Positions 48,826 through 59,884 of a stretch of 64,000 nucleotides of DNA are shown in pieces. Source of the stretch: Oxytricha trifallax (Eukaryota; Ciliophora; Spirotrichea; Sporadotrichida; Oxytrichidae); NCBI GenBank assembly GCA_000711775.1, contig ARYC01000639.1, positions 1 through 64,000 of the forward strand, read 5' to 3'. A program made the translations under genes and the position numbers. Every line of letters starts with the position of its first letter. Positions within the stretch are counted from its first letter, which is position 1. Under the pieces are notes generated by a model. It saw only the letters and a list, made by a program, of their open reading frames with translations. It had not been told where the DNA came from and searched no databases.

Positions 48826-50275
48826 ATGAGCGCTAACCTTTTGAGAAGAGCAGCATTACTTGGATCAAGTCAATAAAAGTTATCATTCCAGCAACCAAGA
48901 AAAGTAGAGACCAGAGACGCTTGTACTCAGTGGGAGCCTACTTATGACAACTTTGACCAGTCTAGCTTTGAGATTTAAATATAAATTAAGTAAGAGGTTA
49001 TCAAAGAAGCTGTGCAAATTGAGGATGAGGTTAAACAACCCGCCATAGAGCATTAATAAATACCAGCCAAAGTTGACTATTAATGCAAAGAATGCAATAA
49101 AGTTTTCCCTTACAAGTCAACTTATAAGAGACACTTGAGAGATATACACAACGATATGCCAAGGTTATATCTCAAGCATTAAAAGAAAGATGGGAAGTAT
49201 GTCTGTGAGTTCTGTGAGAAGCCATATTCTCATACTAGAGACCTCAAAGTGCACTTAAAGAAAAAGCACAATCAAAGTTTTGTCTTTATTCATGAACCTA
49301 CAGGGAATAGATTCCTCTAAAAGAGAAGATCAAGAAACCCAGTGGAGTCTCTTAGAGTTGAAGTCTAGAAGCAAGTAAAAATGAAGAAAGCAGTCAAGAA
49401 CTTTAGAGTCTCTGAGATAAAAAAATCATGGTTAAAGTAGAGGCAATGGAGATTCTCATATTTAAAAATAATGACTTAGATTTTTGCCTAGAGAGCTACC
49501 TCACTCTTGAAGATAAAATAGAGAAGAGAGTCATTACAGATGACTAATATGCTTACAAGATATATCCTTTCAATTACTTCCTTGCTGATGACAAGTTCCA
49601 AATGGAATTTGCTAATGAGTTTTATGCTCTTTAAAAGGCAAAGTTCAATGAGTGCAGGCAAATCATCTAGCTTGATGCTATTTTACTTGGTAAAGATCAT
49701 GTAGCGTTCAGGCTTCCTTGACTAGAAATGACTTAAAGAGAATTTATATCTGACAATAGATGTCAGAGAAAGATTAGCTAGATAGTATAGCAGATAGTTG
49801 AAGGGATTGAAGAGCTTCACAAGCTAGGTTATGTTCATAGAGACTTAAAGCCAGAGAACATCATGATGAACTTTCAGCCTCTTAGAGTTTATATTATTGA
49901 CTTCAACAGAGCTCAAAGAGTGCAAGCCTCTGCATAAGGAAATGTATACGGCACTCCTGGATATTTCCCAGAGAGAGAGGATTGGAGAGATGGAGACACT
50001 TAATGGGATATCTGGGCTCTAGCAGTAATAATAATAGAGAGCGACATGCCAAGAAACGATTACTTTAGCTGCAGGGGTGAGAGAGATTCTAAGCAAAGAA
50101 TCAAACAATATCTCGATAAAAATAAAATAAATAGAGGTCTCAGAGAACTTGCATACTCAACTATTATCAAGCCAAGCTAAGAGAATTAACAAACAATAGA
50201 AACGATTAAACATCAACTTAGAAAGATAAAATTCAGAGAACTGGCACATGACTCTAAGCTAACGCTTGTGCGAAA
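48826..50275 (+). CDS. TBE zinc-finger/kinase protein, copy C
   Basis: Starts MSANLLRRAALLGSSQ. Zinc fingers CKECNKVFPYKSTYKRHL (about 49086) and CEFCEKPYSHTRDLKVHL (about 49206), kinase motifs HRDLKPENIMM (about 49842) and IIDFNRAQR (about 49895). The frame through the start and finger region is continuous, unlike copy A. A frame change occurs near 49425. The stop used by copy A (GTG TGA) is GTG CGA here, so the frame would run into the terminal repeat. Confidence 0.85.
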
Positions 50276-50437
50276 TATTTTAAAAACTCGCTTGTTATAC
50301 TCTCTTAAATTACTAATATTCAAACATTAAACCCCTACATAAACCCTATTAAAACTCTAATAAAGTTTGGACTAATAGTCTACTTTTATCAATAAAAAAC
50401 TCAATCAAACTACTTTAAGGGTTTTGGGGTTTTGAAT

Positions 50438-50594
50438 CGTACAATTTGTACAATTTGTTTATAATTAATTCTGATCAATAAAGATACTACTAAAAGCGTA
50501 ATATTAAATATTAATCATTTTATAATTAAAAAGTTAACTGCCACTAATTAGGATTACTCGGCTTCAAATCACATTTATTTTTTCCAAATCAATT
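50438..50594 (-). repeat. Right inverted repeat of the Rep element, outer part
   Basis: Reverse complement of about 43793-43940, with GTAATATTA at 50498-50506. Ends CCAAATCAATT. Confidence 0.8.
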
Positions 50595-50599
50595 GTTTT

Positions 50600-51760
50600 T
50601 TATAATACTAACATTTAGAAGGAATTTTATTGTAAAATAATTATTATTCGAGTATTTTAACATCTTTTCTGGAAATCTTAACTAAACAGACATTTATTTT
50701 ATGATCTTTCAGGATATCAGGCAGGATAGTGAACTCTAAATTTTACTATTTGAAAAGTTTATGGATTAAATATATCGTCTAGGATTACCAAAAGATTCAA
50801 AAAACTTTACTTCATGGGATTTTTACAGGGCTTTGTTCTAAAACTGATATGCTTGGCAATATTTAAAACTTCAAAAATACAACAAACTTGAAACGCTTAA
50901 GAATTTAATTTATTAATATCATTAGATTCTCATCATTTTTCTACTTTTCATAATGATCATAAAATCTTGTTATTTATTATGTGTTTTTATTAGTGTCAAT
51001 GATATTTAATAATTTATACATTTAATTACCTAAACTCTTACCTCAACGTTAAATACAAAATGTTGAAAACTCGGTATAATATCAGTAAATATTAATTTTA
51101 TCAAAATTTAATTAGAAACTAAAATTATTTAAAACTATCTTTTGTGAAGTGTTTTTCTATATTCCATTGTCAAATCTTTCAAGCCTTATTTAAACTTAAT
51201 TATTTATATATCTTGGAGATGTGTGGTAATCTAGTTAGTCTCTTTATATATTAAAACATAATATTATTAACATATAATATTATTTTACCTTTCCTTTGAT
51301 GCTTTTTTCCTATAATATTTTTGCCTTCTAATTCACTTTATATTTCATAATATCAATAAGTTTATTTCACTATATTCAAATCCTTAGAAAATACACTTTA
51401 GCTGCATATAATATGCATGAATTTTATCATTTTAGACAAAAGGCCCAAGGCATTTATTAATTAGTAACAAAAAGAATTTAAAATTCAATTTTTTTTTCGA
51501 TAAACCATGCCTTTGTCGAAGGTAAAAAAGTAGCTGAGTGTTGAGCTTATTATTACGTATACATAATTGAATTTTTTCATCAGATGCTCACTTGATTTAT
51601 ATCACATAAGTAGATTTAATACAATATTATATTCAATTATTTAAAAATTAGATTTAGATGTGTAATTAAAAGTTTTGATTGATTTTTTTTTCAGTTTATA
51701 TATTAAATTTTTAATATTTTAATTTTAATAAATGGCTATTTCTTGATATTTAAACCAACT
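50600..51760. other. AT-rich germline DNA
   Basis: Nothing recognised. Confidence 0.4.
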
Positions 51761-51762
51761 AT

Positions 51763-51912
51763 ATGAACATCAAATTGGGATACCAGAAAATGAAATTGAG
51801 TTTATCCAACTATTCAATCAATGAAGAAGAGATGATTAAAATATAAAAAGAACAAAGCGAAGCAATGTGGCTGAAAGTAAACGAGGAAATGATATCACAA
51901 AGTTGCTGAAGA
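51763..51912 (+). CDS. Small ORF (about 48 aa), candidate MDS
   Basis: MNIKLGYQKMKLSLSNYS then a Glu/Lys-rich segment ending EEMISQSC at UGA, with one UAA as Gln. It lies in a purine-rich patch. Unrecognised and short. Confidence 0.25.
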
Positions 51913-52782
51913 ACAACACAGATTGATGTCAAGTATTAATTTACTCATTAAAACTATAAGATAGCTAAAATTTAGATGATAATACAGTTCTTAGCGGTTG
52001 ACTTCAGTGATGCAGTAAAATAAATGTCAAAGCTAGAAGGAAAATGTTCATTAAAATCTTAGTTAAGGAATTGTAAGGATAACTTCAAATGAGCTGAACA
52101 AGAGAGAATGACTACTTGGAAGTTAACCAAGTGAACTCAAAAGAGAATAGAACAATAAGCGAAAAGATCAAGGAAGATAATCAATCGAAGGAAAAACAAC
52201 AAAGAAATATTACTAGGTGAGAATCGATGTAATACAACCATAGATTGCTCTTGAACATTCAGTAGAATTATAAAATCTAGTGATAAATACCTAAATAGTG
52301 TAATTCTTAAGTTAATTTTTATTACCTTAAGCATACACTTCTACTATATTTAAATCAATAGTCATTTTTATAATTTAAAATTAACAACAGTTTACTCATT
52401 TTATAAATCTATTTATATAAATTGGATTGCTGTTCATTTTTAATAACTCACCAAGAGGAAAGAAATCTATATATAAATCTACGACATTATTATTATGGTT
52501 AATTAAATGCTCATCTATACGTATTTTCAAATAAATTCATGATTACACTATATTATACTCTAATTTAATCACTTGAAGTAATAATTGCATTATATTGTTA
52601 TATTAAGGTTCTCCTATTCATAGTCTCATTCAGATCTACAATAATTTTTATTTTATATAACACATATAATTACAGTTGATTTGTTCAATTACATGGCTTT
52701 TAAGACATTTTATAGTTAATTATCAATAAATGCAGATTATTTTCTGAATATACAGTAGTAAAATGTTCAATAAGACTATATC

Positions 52783-52999
52783 TTAGCCATAATGTTTGAT
52801 TGATTAAAAATATGAAAAAGATGTAAATGTCAGATATTTATCACTTAAAGTAGCTGCTCTTGATATGCATGGGTTTGTAGGTAAATTCAATAAAAAGAAA
52901 CCAGCTTCATAGAAGCTACTAGAAATATGGGGTAAATTTTCTGAGATAACAACATTAAAGTATGAAAATTATTATGATTATAGAAGGCGATATTTTAAG
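52783..52999 (+). CDS. UGA-free coding-like segment, candidate MDS
   Basis: Reads KYEKDVNVRYLSLKVAALDM, then HGFVGKFNKKKPASQKLLEI and TTLKYENYYDYRRRYFKW, before a GTAATA that could be a splice donor. Composition is clearly protein-like. No family recognised. It is 1 kb left of the importin-beta fragment, but I see no evidence that they belong together. Confidence 0.4.
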
Positions 53000-53102
53000 T
53001 GGGTAATATAAAATTTAAATTAATTTATATATGATGATGATGATGAATAACTTAAGGTAAGGTGAATATGAAAACTAGAAATAAAGATCTCTAGTATTAA
53101 AT

Positions 53103-53590
53103 ATATAATTATTATTGTTATTGTTATTACTGTTATTGTAATTATTATTGAGCTTATATATATATTAGTTAGTTGTAATTAGTACTTAAGGTGACGATAG
53201 TTTTTCCAAATCAATGTCTTTCAAGTATTTTATGTCATGTATGTAGCTGGAGGAGTGACTTTAGCTTTTTGGACCTACGTGCCTCTCATAGGGTGCTTCT
53301 GGGGGTCTTGTCACTTGTCATCTCGTCCCACATCCTGACTTGTCTCTTCGGACCCTGACTCAGCCTGGGCTCAGCCTCATCAAAGCAGTCCTTGGGGGGT
53401 TCCTTGCCTAGACCGGTCAGCGTGCCAACCACCAAAGCCTGACCTCTTTTATATTCTTTCGCTTCTTTTTTTATAGAGATGTTTTTTAGAAATTAAATTT
53501 AATCTCTAAGTCTTCTGGTTCAAGTGCATATTCATAGAGATCAGCTCGTCATCTTTAGCAGTAATAACAATAACAATAATAATTATTAAA
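53103..53590. repeat. GC-rich block flanked by inverted TTA/TTG microsatellite arms
   Basis: The left arm (ATAATTATTATTGTTATTG,TTATTACTG; about 53103-53133) and right arm (CAGTAATAACAATAACAAT,AATAATTAT; about 53556-53586) are complementary. Between them, 53190-53460 is about half G+C in AT-rich DNA. It could be a small mobile element or a captured segment; no ORF is convincing. Confidence 0.45.
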
Positions 53591-53599
53591 TTAATTTAT

Positions 53600-54000
53600 A
53601 TAATATAAAATATGATTAAATTGTTATATTTATTTGATATACTTTTTAAACTTAATCATAAAATGTTATGAATTCATTAACAATAGTACAATATCACTCA
53701 AATATATAATATATTGTTGCTTTTACATTTATGTTATGCTAGATTTACTTAATTAGATATAAAAATATAAAAAAGCTTGTTATTATCGATAGAAATATAA
53801 AAAATATAAATTGACATAAGTATTAATCAATGATTTATAAAGTTCAATTAAAACAATTATTATGCTTTTAATTTATAATAAATTTAATTTATTGTATTAT
53901 AACCCAACGCCAATAGATAATTTAATTAAAAACATTCATATCATTCAGGAGTCAGTGTCTCAACTTAACATGCTTTATGTGAAAATGTAGACACATACTC
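53600..54000. other. AT-rich germline DNA
   Basis: Nothing recognised apart from a possible splice acceptor (CTCTTTTTCAG) ending at 54040. Confidence 0.35.
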
Positions 54001-54040
54001 TTATATTGAGCTAAAACTAGTCTTATGTCTCTTTTTCAGA

Positions 54041-54560
54041 TGATTGAATATACTTTGAATCTAGGACCATTTGTTCAACAAATCAGTAAAGATTCTCAAA
54101 AGATCATATGTAGGGCTTACTTTGAGATACCTTAATTAGATCAAATTGTGATACCTAAACAACTGCAGATATCGTTAAGATCTAAGAATTTATCTACTTA
54201 AACCAAGAGAAAGTCAAAGAGAACGGATTGATTGCATTGAATGATCTTATAAAAGGTGTTGGAAACAGGCTTGACATAAAAGAATTGGCTAGTATGTAGT
54301 ATTTACACTTAAAATCAATGATGAAGAGTGCTTGATTTTGCTTCTGATCTTGCAAACTCATTTAGAGAGAAGATCAGTTCAAATCTATAAGAATTTATCG
54401 ATCCATTAACAGCTGCTCATTCGAGCTCAGATATCACAAAATAAACGAATATTTAGCTACTTTATACAATTGGAGACTTGGCAATGCATTCATGATGCAA
54501 TTTGTGCAACAATATCTATAAGACATATTAATGATTTGAACATAGTAAGCATATGAAGTT
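54041..54560 (+). pseudogene. Importin-beta (karyopherin beta-1) HEAT-repeat fragment
   Basis: Under the ciliate code this reads as HEAT repeats of the nuclear import receptor importin-beta. VKENGLIALNDLIKGVGNRL (about 54209-54270) matches the family pattern of an acidic-G/A-L-x-A-L-x-x-L-I segment, and DFASDLANSFREKISSNLQE with NIQLLYTIGDLAMHS (about 54335-54490) matches the following repeats, where the GDLA/GDIA helix is typical. A further piece, FMMQFVQQYLQDILMI, follows in another frame. Frame changes occur near 54140-54170, 54332 and 54490. Only about 170 of some 860 residues are present. It may be a germline pseudogene or part of a gene split by eliminated sequences. Confidence 0.65.
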
Positions 54561-54599
54561 TAGTAAATGTTACTGAGTCTTAAGACCCTGATTTTTCAA

Positions 54600-56050
54600 A
54601 CTACTTCAAATAGTTTAGACTTGCAAATTTAGAGATAATATCTTAAACTTGATATTTAAATATATGATAATTCTATATATAAATTTCAAGAAATGAAAAA
54701 ATTTCATAAATATTTAATATATCAAATATTAGATAATTTTATATAAATAACTTTATTGTATGTTTAAAATAGATATAATGTTGCATATTCAAGAAATCTT
54801 TTGTTGGTTACACCAAATATTTATTTGGTTTAATAGTTATGAACCGTTAATATTATTGAAATAAATAATAAATATACTATAAATAAAATATTACTGTATT
54901 TTAAAGGCTCAACTATGAAATTATCATCATTAAAATACCAGCAATACTTAGGTTACTAATGTGATTATCTCATTCCATAAATACATTTTATCATTCTAAA
55001 ATCAGTAATATATAATAAAGTAATTTTAATTTGAACTCTGCGATCATCTTTTAATAATGTTAGTACTTAATGGATAAATTATAATAATAAGTTTAACATT
55101 TACAGCTAAGAGAATAAATCACCTCAAACAGATTGAAAAAGTCATGGTTAATTTAAAATTCTAGAATAGGTAGAAGAATTTCTTCGTTAAGATATAATTA
55201 TAATAATTTAAAGCTAAATTGGTAGTGGAATGGCTGTGAATTTTAAGCTTAATAATTTAAATCTGAAATCTTTAAGACACATTACTTCAATTAAGTGGGG
55301 GGGGGTTTATACTGAGATTAAGGCAAAACAGTAATAATCAAGCAATTATTTATGTAATTTTCAAAATAACAAACCATGCTTAAACCATATGTAATGACTT
55401 ATACAATAAAAATCCTTGTAATAGGGTAAGAATCTAGGTAAGAAAAGCAATAGACCTAACTGTGTGTACAAACAAGCCATTAGTTTGTATAAAGTTACTG
55501 AAATTTCCTCCAAATTAGTCATATCTCAAATCACTCCCTTTAATTCTATTTATATTTCAAAACAAGAGCAAGACTGGAATATTGATAGTGTCTGAATTTT
55601 ATAGCAAATAATTAGTTTTAAATGTTTTGAATTTTTCAAATACAATTGAAGTAAATGAATTAACTAAAATCTAAGGGTAAGCATAAGTTACAAATTTAAA
55701 CTCAAAACTCTTTTATTTATGAGAAAACTTAAGCAAGACTGCAGAAAAATGATCGGTAATTAAATACTATTAAATTCTATATCCCTCGCTTAAGTATAAG
55801 CTCAATTTTGGTATTCAATTGTTTCAAATAATTCTCTTTCAGATGCAATAAGAATTATTAATCATTAATAGAGAGATTTATTAGGATTATGTTGGTGTAT
55901 TATAGTAGTGTGAAAAAATATAAATTTACAAGAAAGCAATTAAATTTATATTCATAGAATTTATAAACTAAGTGTTTCTATCAACCTAAGTTTTCATTTA
56001 TTTACCCTTTACATTTATTACTTAATTTGGGGGACCATTTCTGAACCAAG
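54600..56050. other. AT-rich germline DNA
   Basis: Contains a lone run of G (about 55297-55306) without a matching C-run nearby. No gene. Confidence 0.35.
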
Positions 56051-56053
56051 GAT

Positions 56054-56347
56054 ATTTTATCATAGAAATACATATATTTTAATATATTTTTAATAAATAT
56101 TTTCTTCCATTTTTACAATTTTAGTCTATTTAACTTACTCAAATTTTAGTTAATATGTACTCATACTTAAATAAATTACTTGAATGCTACATTAATAATA
56201 AAAAAAAAGTATTTCTATCTTAAAATACTATTTAAATATGACTACATATTGACAAACTTTGAGTAAGTTAAATAGATTAAAATTGTAAAAATGGAAAAAA
56301 ATATTTATTAAAAATATATAAAAATATATGTAATTCTATGATAAAAC
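56054..56347. mobile_element. MITE of about 294 bp with inverted repeats of about 110 bp
   Basis: The left arm begins ATTTTATCATAGAAATACAT and the right arm ends as its near complement (ATGTAATTCTATGATAAAA). Shared internal blocks include AACTTACTCAAA / TTTGAGTAAGTT. No coding capacity. Target duplication unclear. Confidence 0.7.
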
Positions 56348-56349
56348 TG

Positions 56350-57700
56350 AGACTCATCAGTTGTGTGTTTTCAACACTATAGAGAAGACTCTCGAACTTA
56401 AAAGTAGTTTTTTCGTGTTCTCTGACCCTAATTTGACTCGGTGCAAGTACGCGAACTTATTTAAACTATAATAAAATATCATTGGTTCAGATATTGTCGC
56501 TTTGGTTCACATATGATCCCCCTCCTAATTTTTATACTAAAAATGTTAATGATTACATTTATTTTATTATCTTTTATTTGTTATTATTATTTTAAACGAT
56601 GAAAAGTTTAATTAAATATTATCTGCATATTACTAGTAATAATAAAGAAATCAAATAAATTTAAATTTGAATCAAACTGATTTATTAAATGTACAAAAGT
56701 GATAATCAAAATATTTATTATTTAGTCTTAAGATATATGTTAACTTTTAAATTAATAGTTAAACCAAATACTAAATGGTTTTTGCACACATTGAATGTAA
56801 TTATATTATATACACTTATAAATTCGGAAAAATTTCTTAAATTTTTATAGAATTTATCATTGAATATCATCTTCTTTTCTGCTTTAGTTATTTTTTGTGA
56901 TTACTACTTTCTAGTATAATCATTCTAAATTGTCTTCTTATTATACTTCTTTACATATTATAATAATGGTATTTAAATGCTTACCAATTTAAAGAATTCA
57001 GATTTTATTACTAGAAAAAGCAATAAACCATTAATACATTGAGAGCAAGAGTGGTAATTAACTCATCCTAACAATATATAATGACGGTAATCTTTCTTTC
57101 TTGATAATAATAGTAAGTTAATTATTTTGATTTCTGATAAACAAATAAAGTTTGCCTTAAATAGCTCATTTTATCTTATATGTTAAAGGCAAGCTGTTCT
57201 CTGTTTATTTCATCACACCTGCAACATTTTACTAACTCCATTAAATAAAGCATCAACAACTGCAGTGATATTTGTGATGTCTTTGACAGTAATAATTATC
57301 ACAAATTAAAAAATAAATCTACATCTTCGTTAAGAGAAGATATCTCACTGCTAGCAATCTAGATTGACGGTACTATTATTAAAAGTGGCTATTAAAACTT
57401 GAGCAGATTAAAAAAACTAGTTAGTTTTTCAATTTTTGTTTTAATGTATTAAGGATTAATTGGATAGTTTTACTCATGGTTTTATTGCAATTTCTTACTA
57501 ATTATAGTAAATAATACATAATAATTATTATACGAAAGATTCATAAAGATTCTAGAAATTACTTCTATAATCTTATAGATAAAGAAAAGGATTACCAAAC
57601 TAACATCTAAATTTACATTAAGTATAGAATTTATCAGTAAAATTGATCAATAATCAGAAGACTTAATGAAGTTTATGGTAATATAAAATTTGAGGAAATA
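56350..57700. other. AT-rich germline DNA
   Basis: Nothing recognised. Confidence 0.4.
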
Positions 57701-57899
57701 AATACTAACTACTCTCTGTAAATACTTCATCCTTTCAAAATCTTCAAACGATAACAACTTGATTGGCTAAAATGCAAATAAGCAATATTGAGTTACTCAA
57801 GATTTGCTAAAAAGCTTCGAACTGATCTCAAAACAACTCAAGTCATTAATTGCAAGAAACCTATTTATAGTCACTGTGCATAATGACATCATAATTTAC

Positions 57900-58260
57900 C
57901 CCCAGTCAAGGGCTTACCATATGGGATTATAGAATATAATTATAATGATTTGAGATGGCAATGTTATTATTGGAAAAAATGGCTTTTGTATGATGAGAAC
58001 ATTTTCGAGCCTTCACCAAGTCCATATCATATATCACTCTGATATGACCCATTAAGTGTGAAAATCTACAGATCTAGGTTTTCAAGGATGGCCTACAAAA
58101 GCAGTGTCTTTGAGACCTCTAAAATAACAGTTGGCTAGTTAAGGCCAGCTTGCTTTAAAATAGGTGATTTTCATTAGGATTATTCTCGAATTGGACTTGT
58201 CAAGGGGCAGGGCAAAATGATCAAATCTAAGTCATAACTCTTAATAGTTATAAAACAATA
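57900..58260 (+). other. Weak coding-like patch
   Basis: A GC-richer stretch with a UGA-free plus segment from about 58092 (MAYKSSVFETSKITVGQLRP) to 58250. Unrecognised; a possible MDS. Confidence 0.25.
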
Positions 58261-58269
58261 TTATAATGA

Positions 58270-59870
58270 TTCTTGCATAATTATATAATATTTGTAAGTC
58301 CTTCAAAAAAAATAGTTTTTACCCCAAGCCCATCATCCTTGGTCTTGCCCTTTAGTCCCCTATCCCATGGTTTAGTGGTCTATCGGTGGTACATATTGAT
58401 TAAGCAAGGTTTTAGAAGCTCCATTTCAAGATGAGCATCTTTCCAGCCTCAATAATTGATCAATAGTATAGTTGCTAGTTAGCCTCTCACCAAGGATGTG
58501 ATTACTACAGGGATTTTCATAGGTTTGGAATTTAGTATAAAGTTTTTCTTATACCTTTACTTTCATTTACTAATTCTTATTCCAGTTTTAATCTGTGCAA
58601 GCTTGTACTTACTAATCTTAGTTACATTACTATAAGATTGCTTATTATTTCGTGAGGTTACCGTAGAGATCAATGCACTTTTAATATTAACATATTTTTA
58701 TGAATATATTTCTAATTTTTCACGGTCAATTAATATATAATTTGGAGAAGATATTTTAAAATCACTGTGAGAAATAGACTACCAATTCTAAGAATCAGAG
58801 ACAAGGAGAAGATATGAGAGTATTTAATAATAAATATCTTATAAAGAATTTTATATAAAATGATGCTCTAGAACTAAATGCTTATATTTTACCTTTATTT
58901 ATTATATATTTACAACTTTTCTTTGGTTAAGCAGTTAAAAGAGTTATATATGTCATGTCATTCTTTCTACTTTCATCCCTATATTACAGTACTCTAAAAA
59001 TACGCTTTTTAAGTTAATATTGCATTGTCTTCGTGGATAAAATATATAAGCTGAATCTTATAAAAATTTTAATGCTTTTTATAAGGTTTTATAAAATAAT
59101 AGAATAACCAAAATAAAGTCAATTTATACACTTTATACCCTATCAGTTTAATGCAATAACTAGATACAAAAACAGAGATTTATTACTTTTTTATTATATA
59201 TTTTGTAATTTAAATACTTGATATATCAGTTCATTGCAATGAGCAAAGGAATACCAGTGCAGCATTAACAAATTAAGAGTTTTTTCATTAAAAAATGTGA
59301 AAGGATTGCTTAATAGTTAAATCTATTATAACCTGAGTTTATTTCAAATTATGCCAATATCACACCATTTAACTTAAGCTACTATAAATTCTCATTCACA
59401 AATTACAACCAATATAGAAAATAAAATAACCTTTGAAATAATTTTATTAACCCCCAAAACTGGAATATAAATATATATAAATATCAAATAATGCAAATCT
59501 TTAAAATTGAGATGGATTGAATTTATAAAATGGAGCAAGCAGCATTGACAGAAAGCACGCATATTTTTGATTGATAAAAAAGGAACACATAAAATGTAAG
59601 AAATGCCTCATTTATATTGATGAGACAATAGATTTGAAATTTTTAATAACTTAAATTTGTTGCTTGTGGTGAAACATATAATATATGATTTAATATAACT
59701 AATATTTTAATAATAATAATAATAATAATATGATCACATTGAGGTCTCTGGGGACCCCCGATCCAAAATATGTTTAATATATATAAGGGACTAGCCCTTT
59801 TAATCATTGTTAATCATACTCTTTCTGTTGCTCAGCAATCAGTTGTCCGGCAACAAGAGGGTTAAATTAA
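58270..59870. other. AT-rich germline DNA
   Basis: A moderately GC patch at 58320-58500 has no convincing ORF. (AAT)n lies at 59708-59730. Confidence 0.35.
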
Positions 59871-59884
59871 TAGTATTCTCTCAG

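Larger units (their letters stand above)
45767..50434 (+). mobile_element. TBE transposon, copy C (4,668 bp including a nested MITE)
   Basis: Begins CTAAACCCCAAAACGC, a tip with two changes from the consensus, and ends GGGTTTTGGGGTTTTG. AAT target duplications lie at 45764-45766 and 50435-50437. It is inserted in the right inverted repeat of the Rep element. Gene order matches copy A. A 503-bp MITE sits in its transposase gene; without it the element is about 4,157 bp. Confidence 0.95.
43793..50594. mobile_element. Rep/SF3-helicase element with about 306-bp inverted repeats, split by TBE copy C
   Basis: Long inverted repeats: left 43793-44098; right 45606-45763 continuing at 50438-50594 after the TBE copy C insertion. 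Tips read AATTGATTTGG. Without TBE C the element is about 2.1 kb. It carries one Rep-like gene on the minus strand. Each repeat holds one exact TAATATTAC (43880-43888 plus, 50498-50506 minus), the nonamer at rolling-circle origins of geminivirus-type CRESS-DNA replicons. A CRESS-DNA-virus-derived or Rep-driven transposon is the likely family. The element is old enough to have taken a TBE; arms differ by scattered substitutions. Confidence 0.7.

Noticed and set aside
55297-55306. G-run that could start another G-run MITE
   Set aside because: No matching C-run and no triplicated motif within reach.
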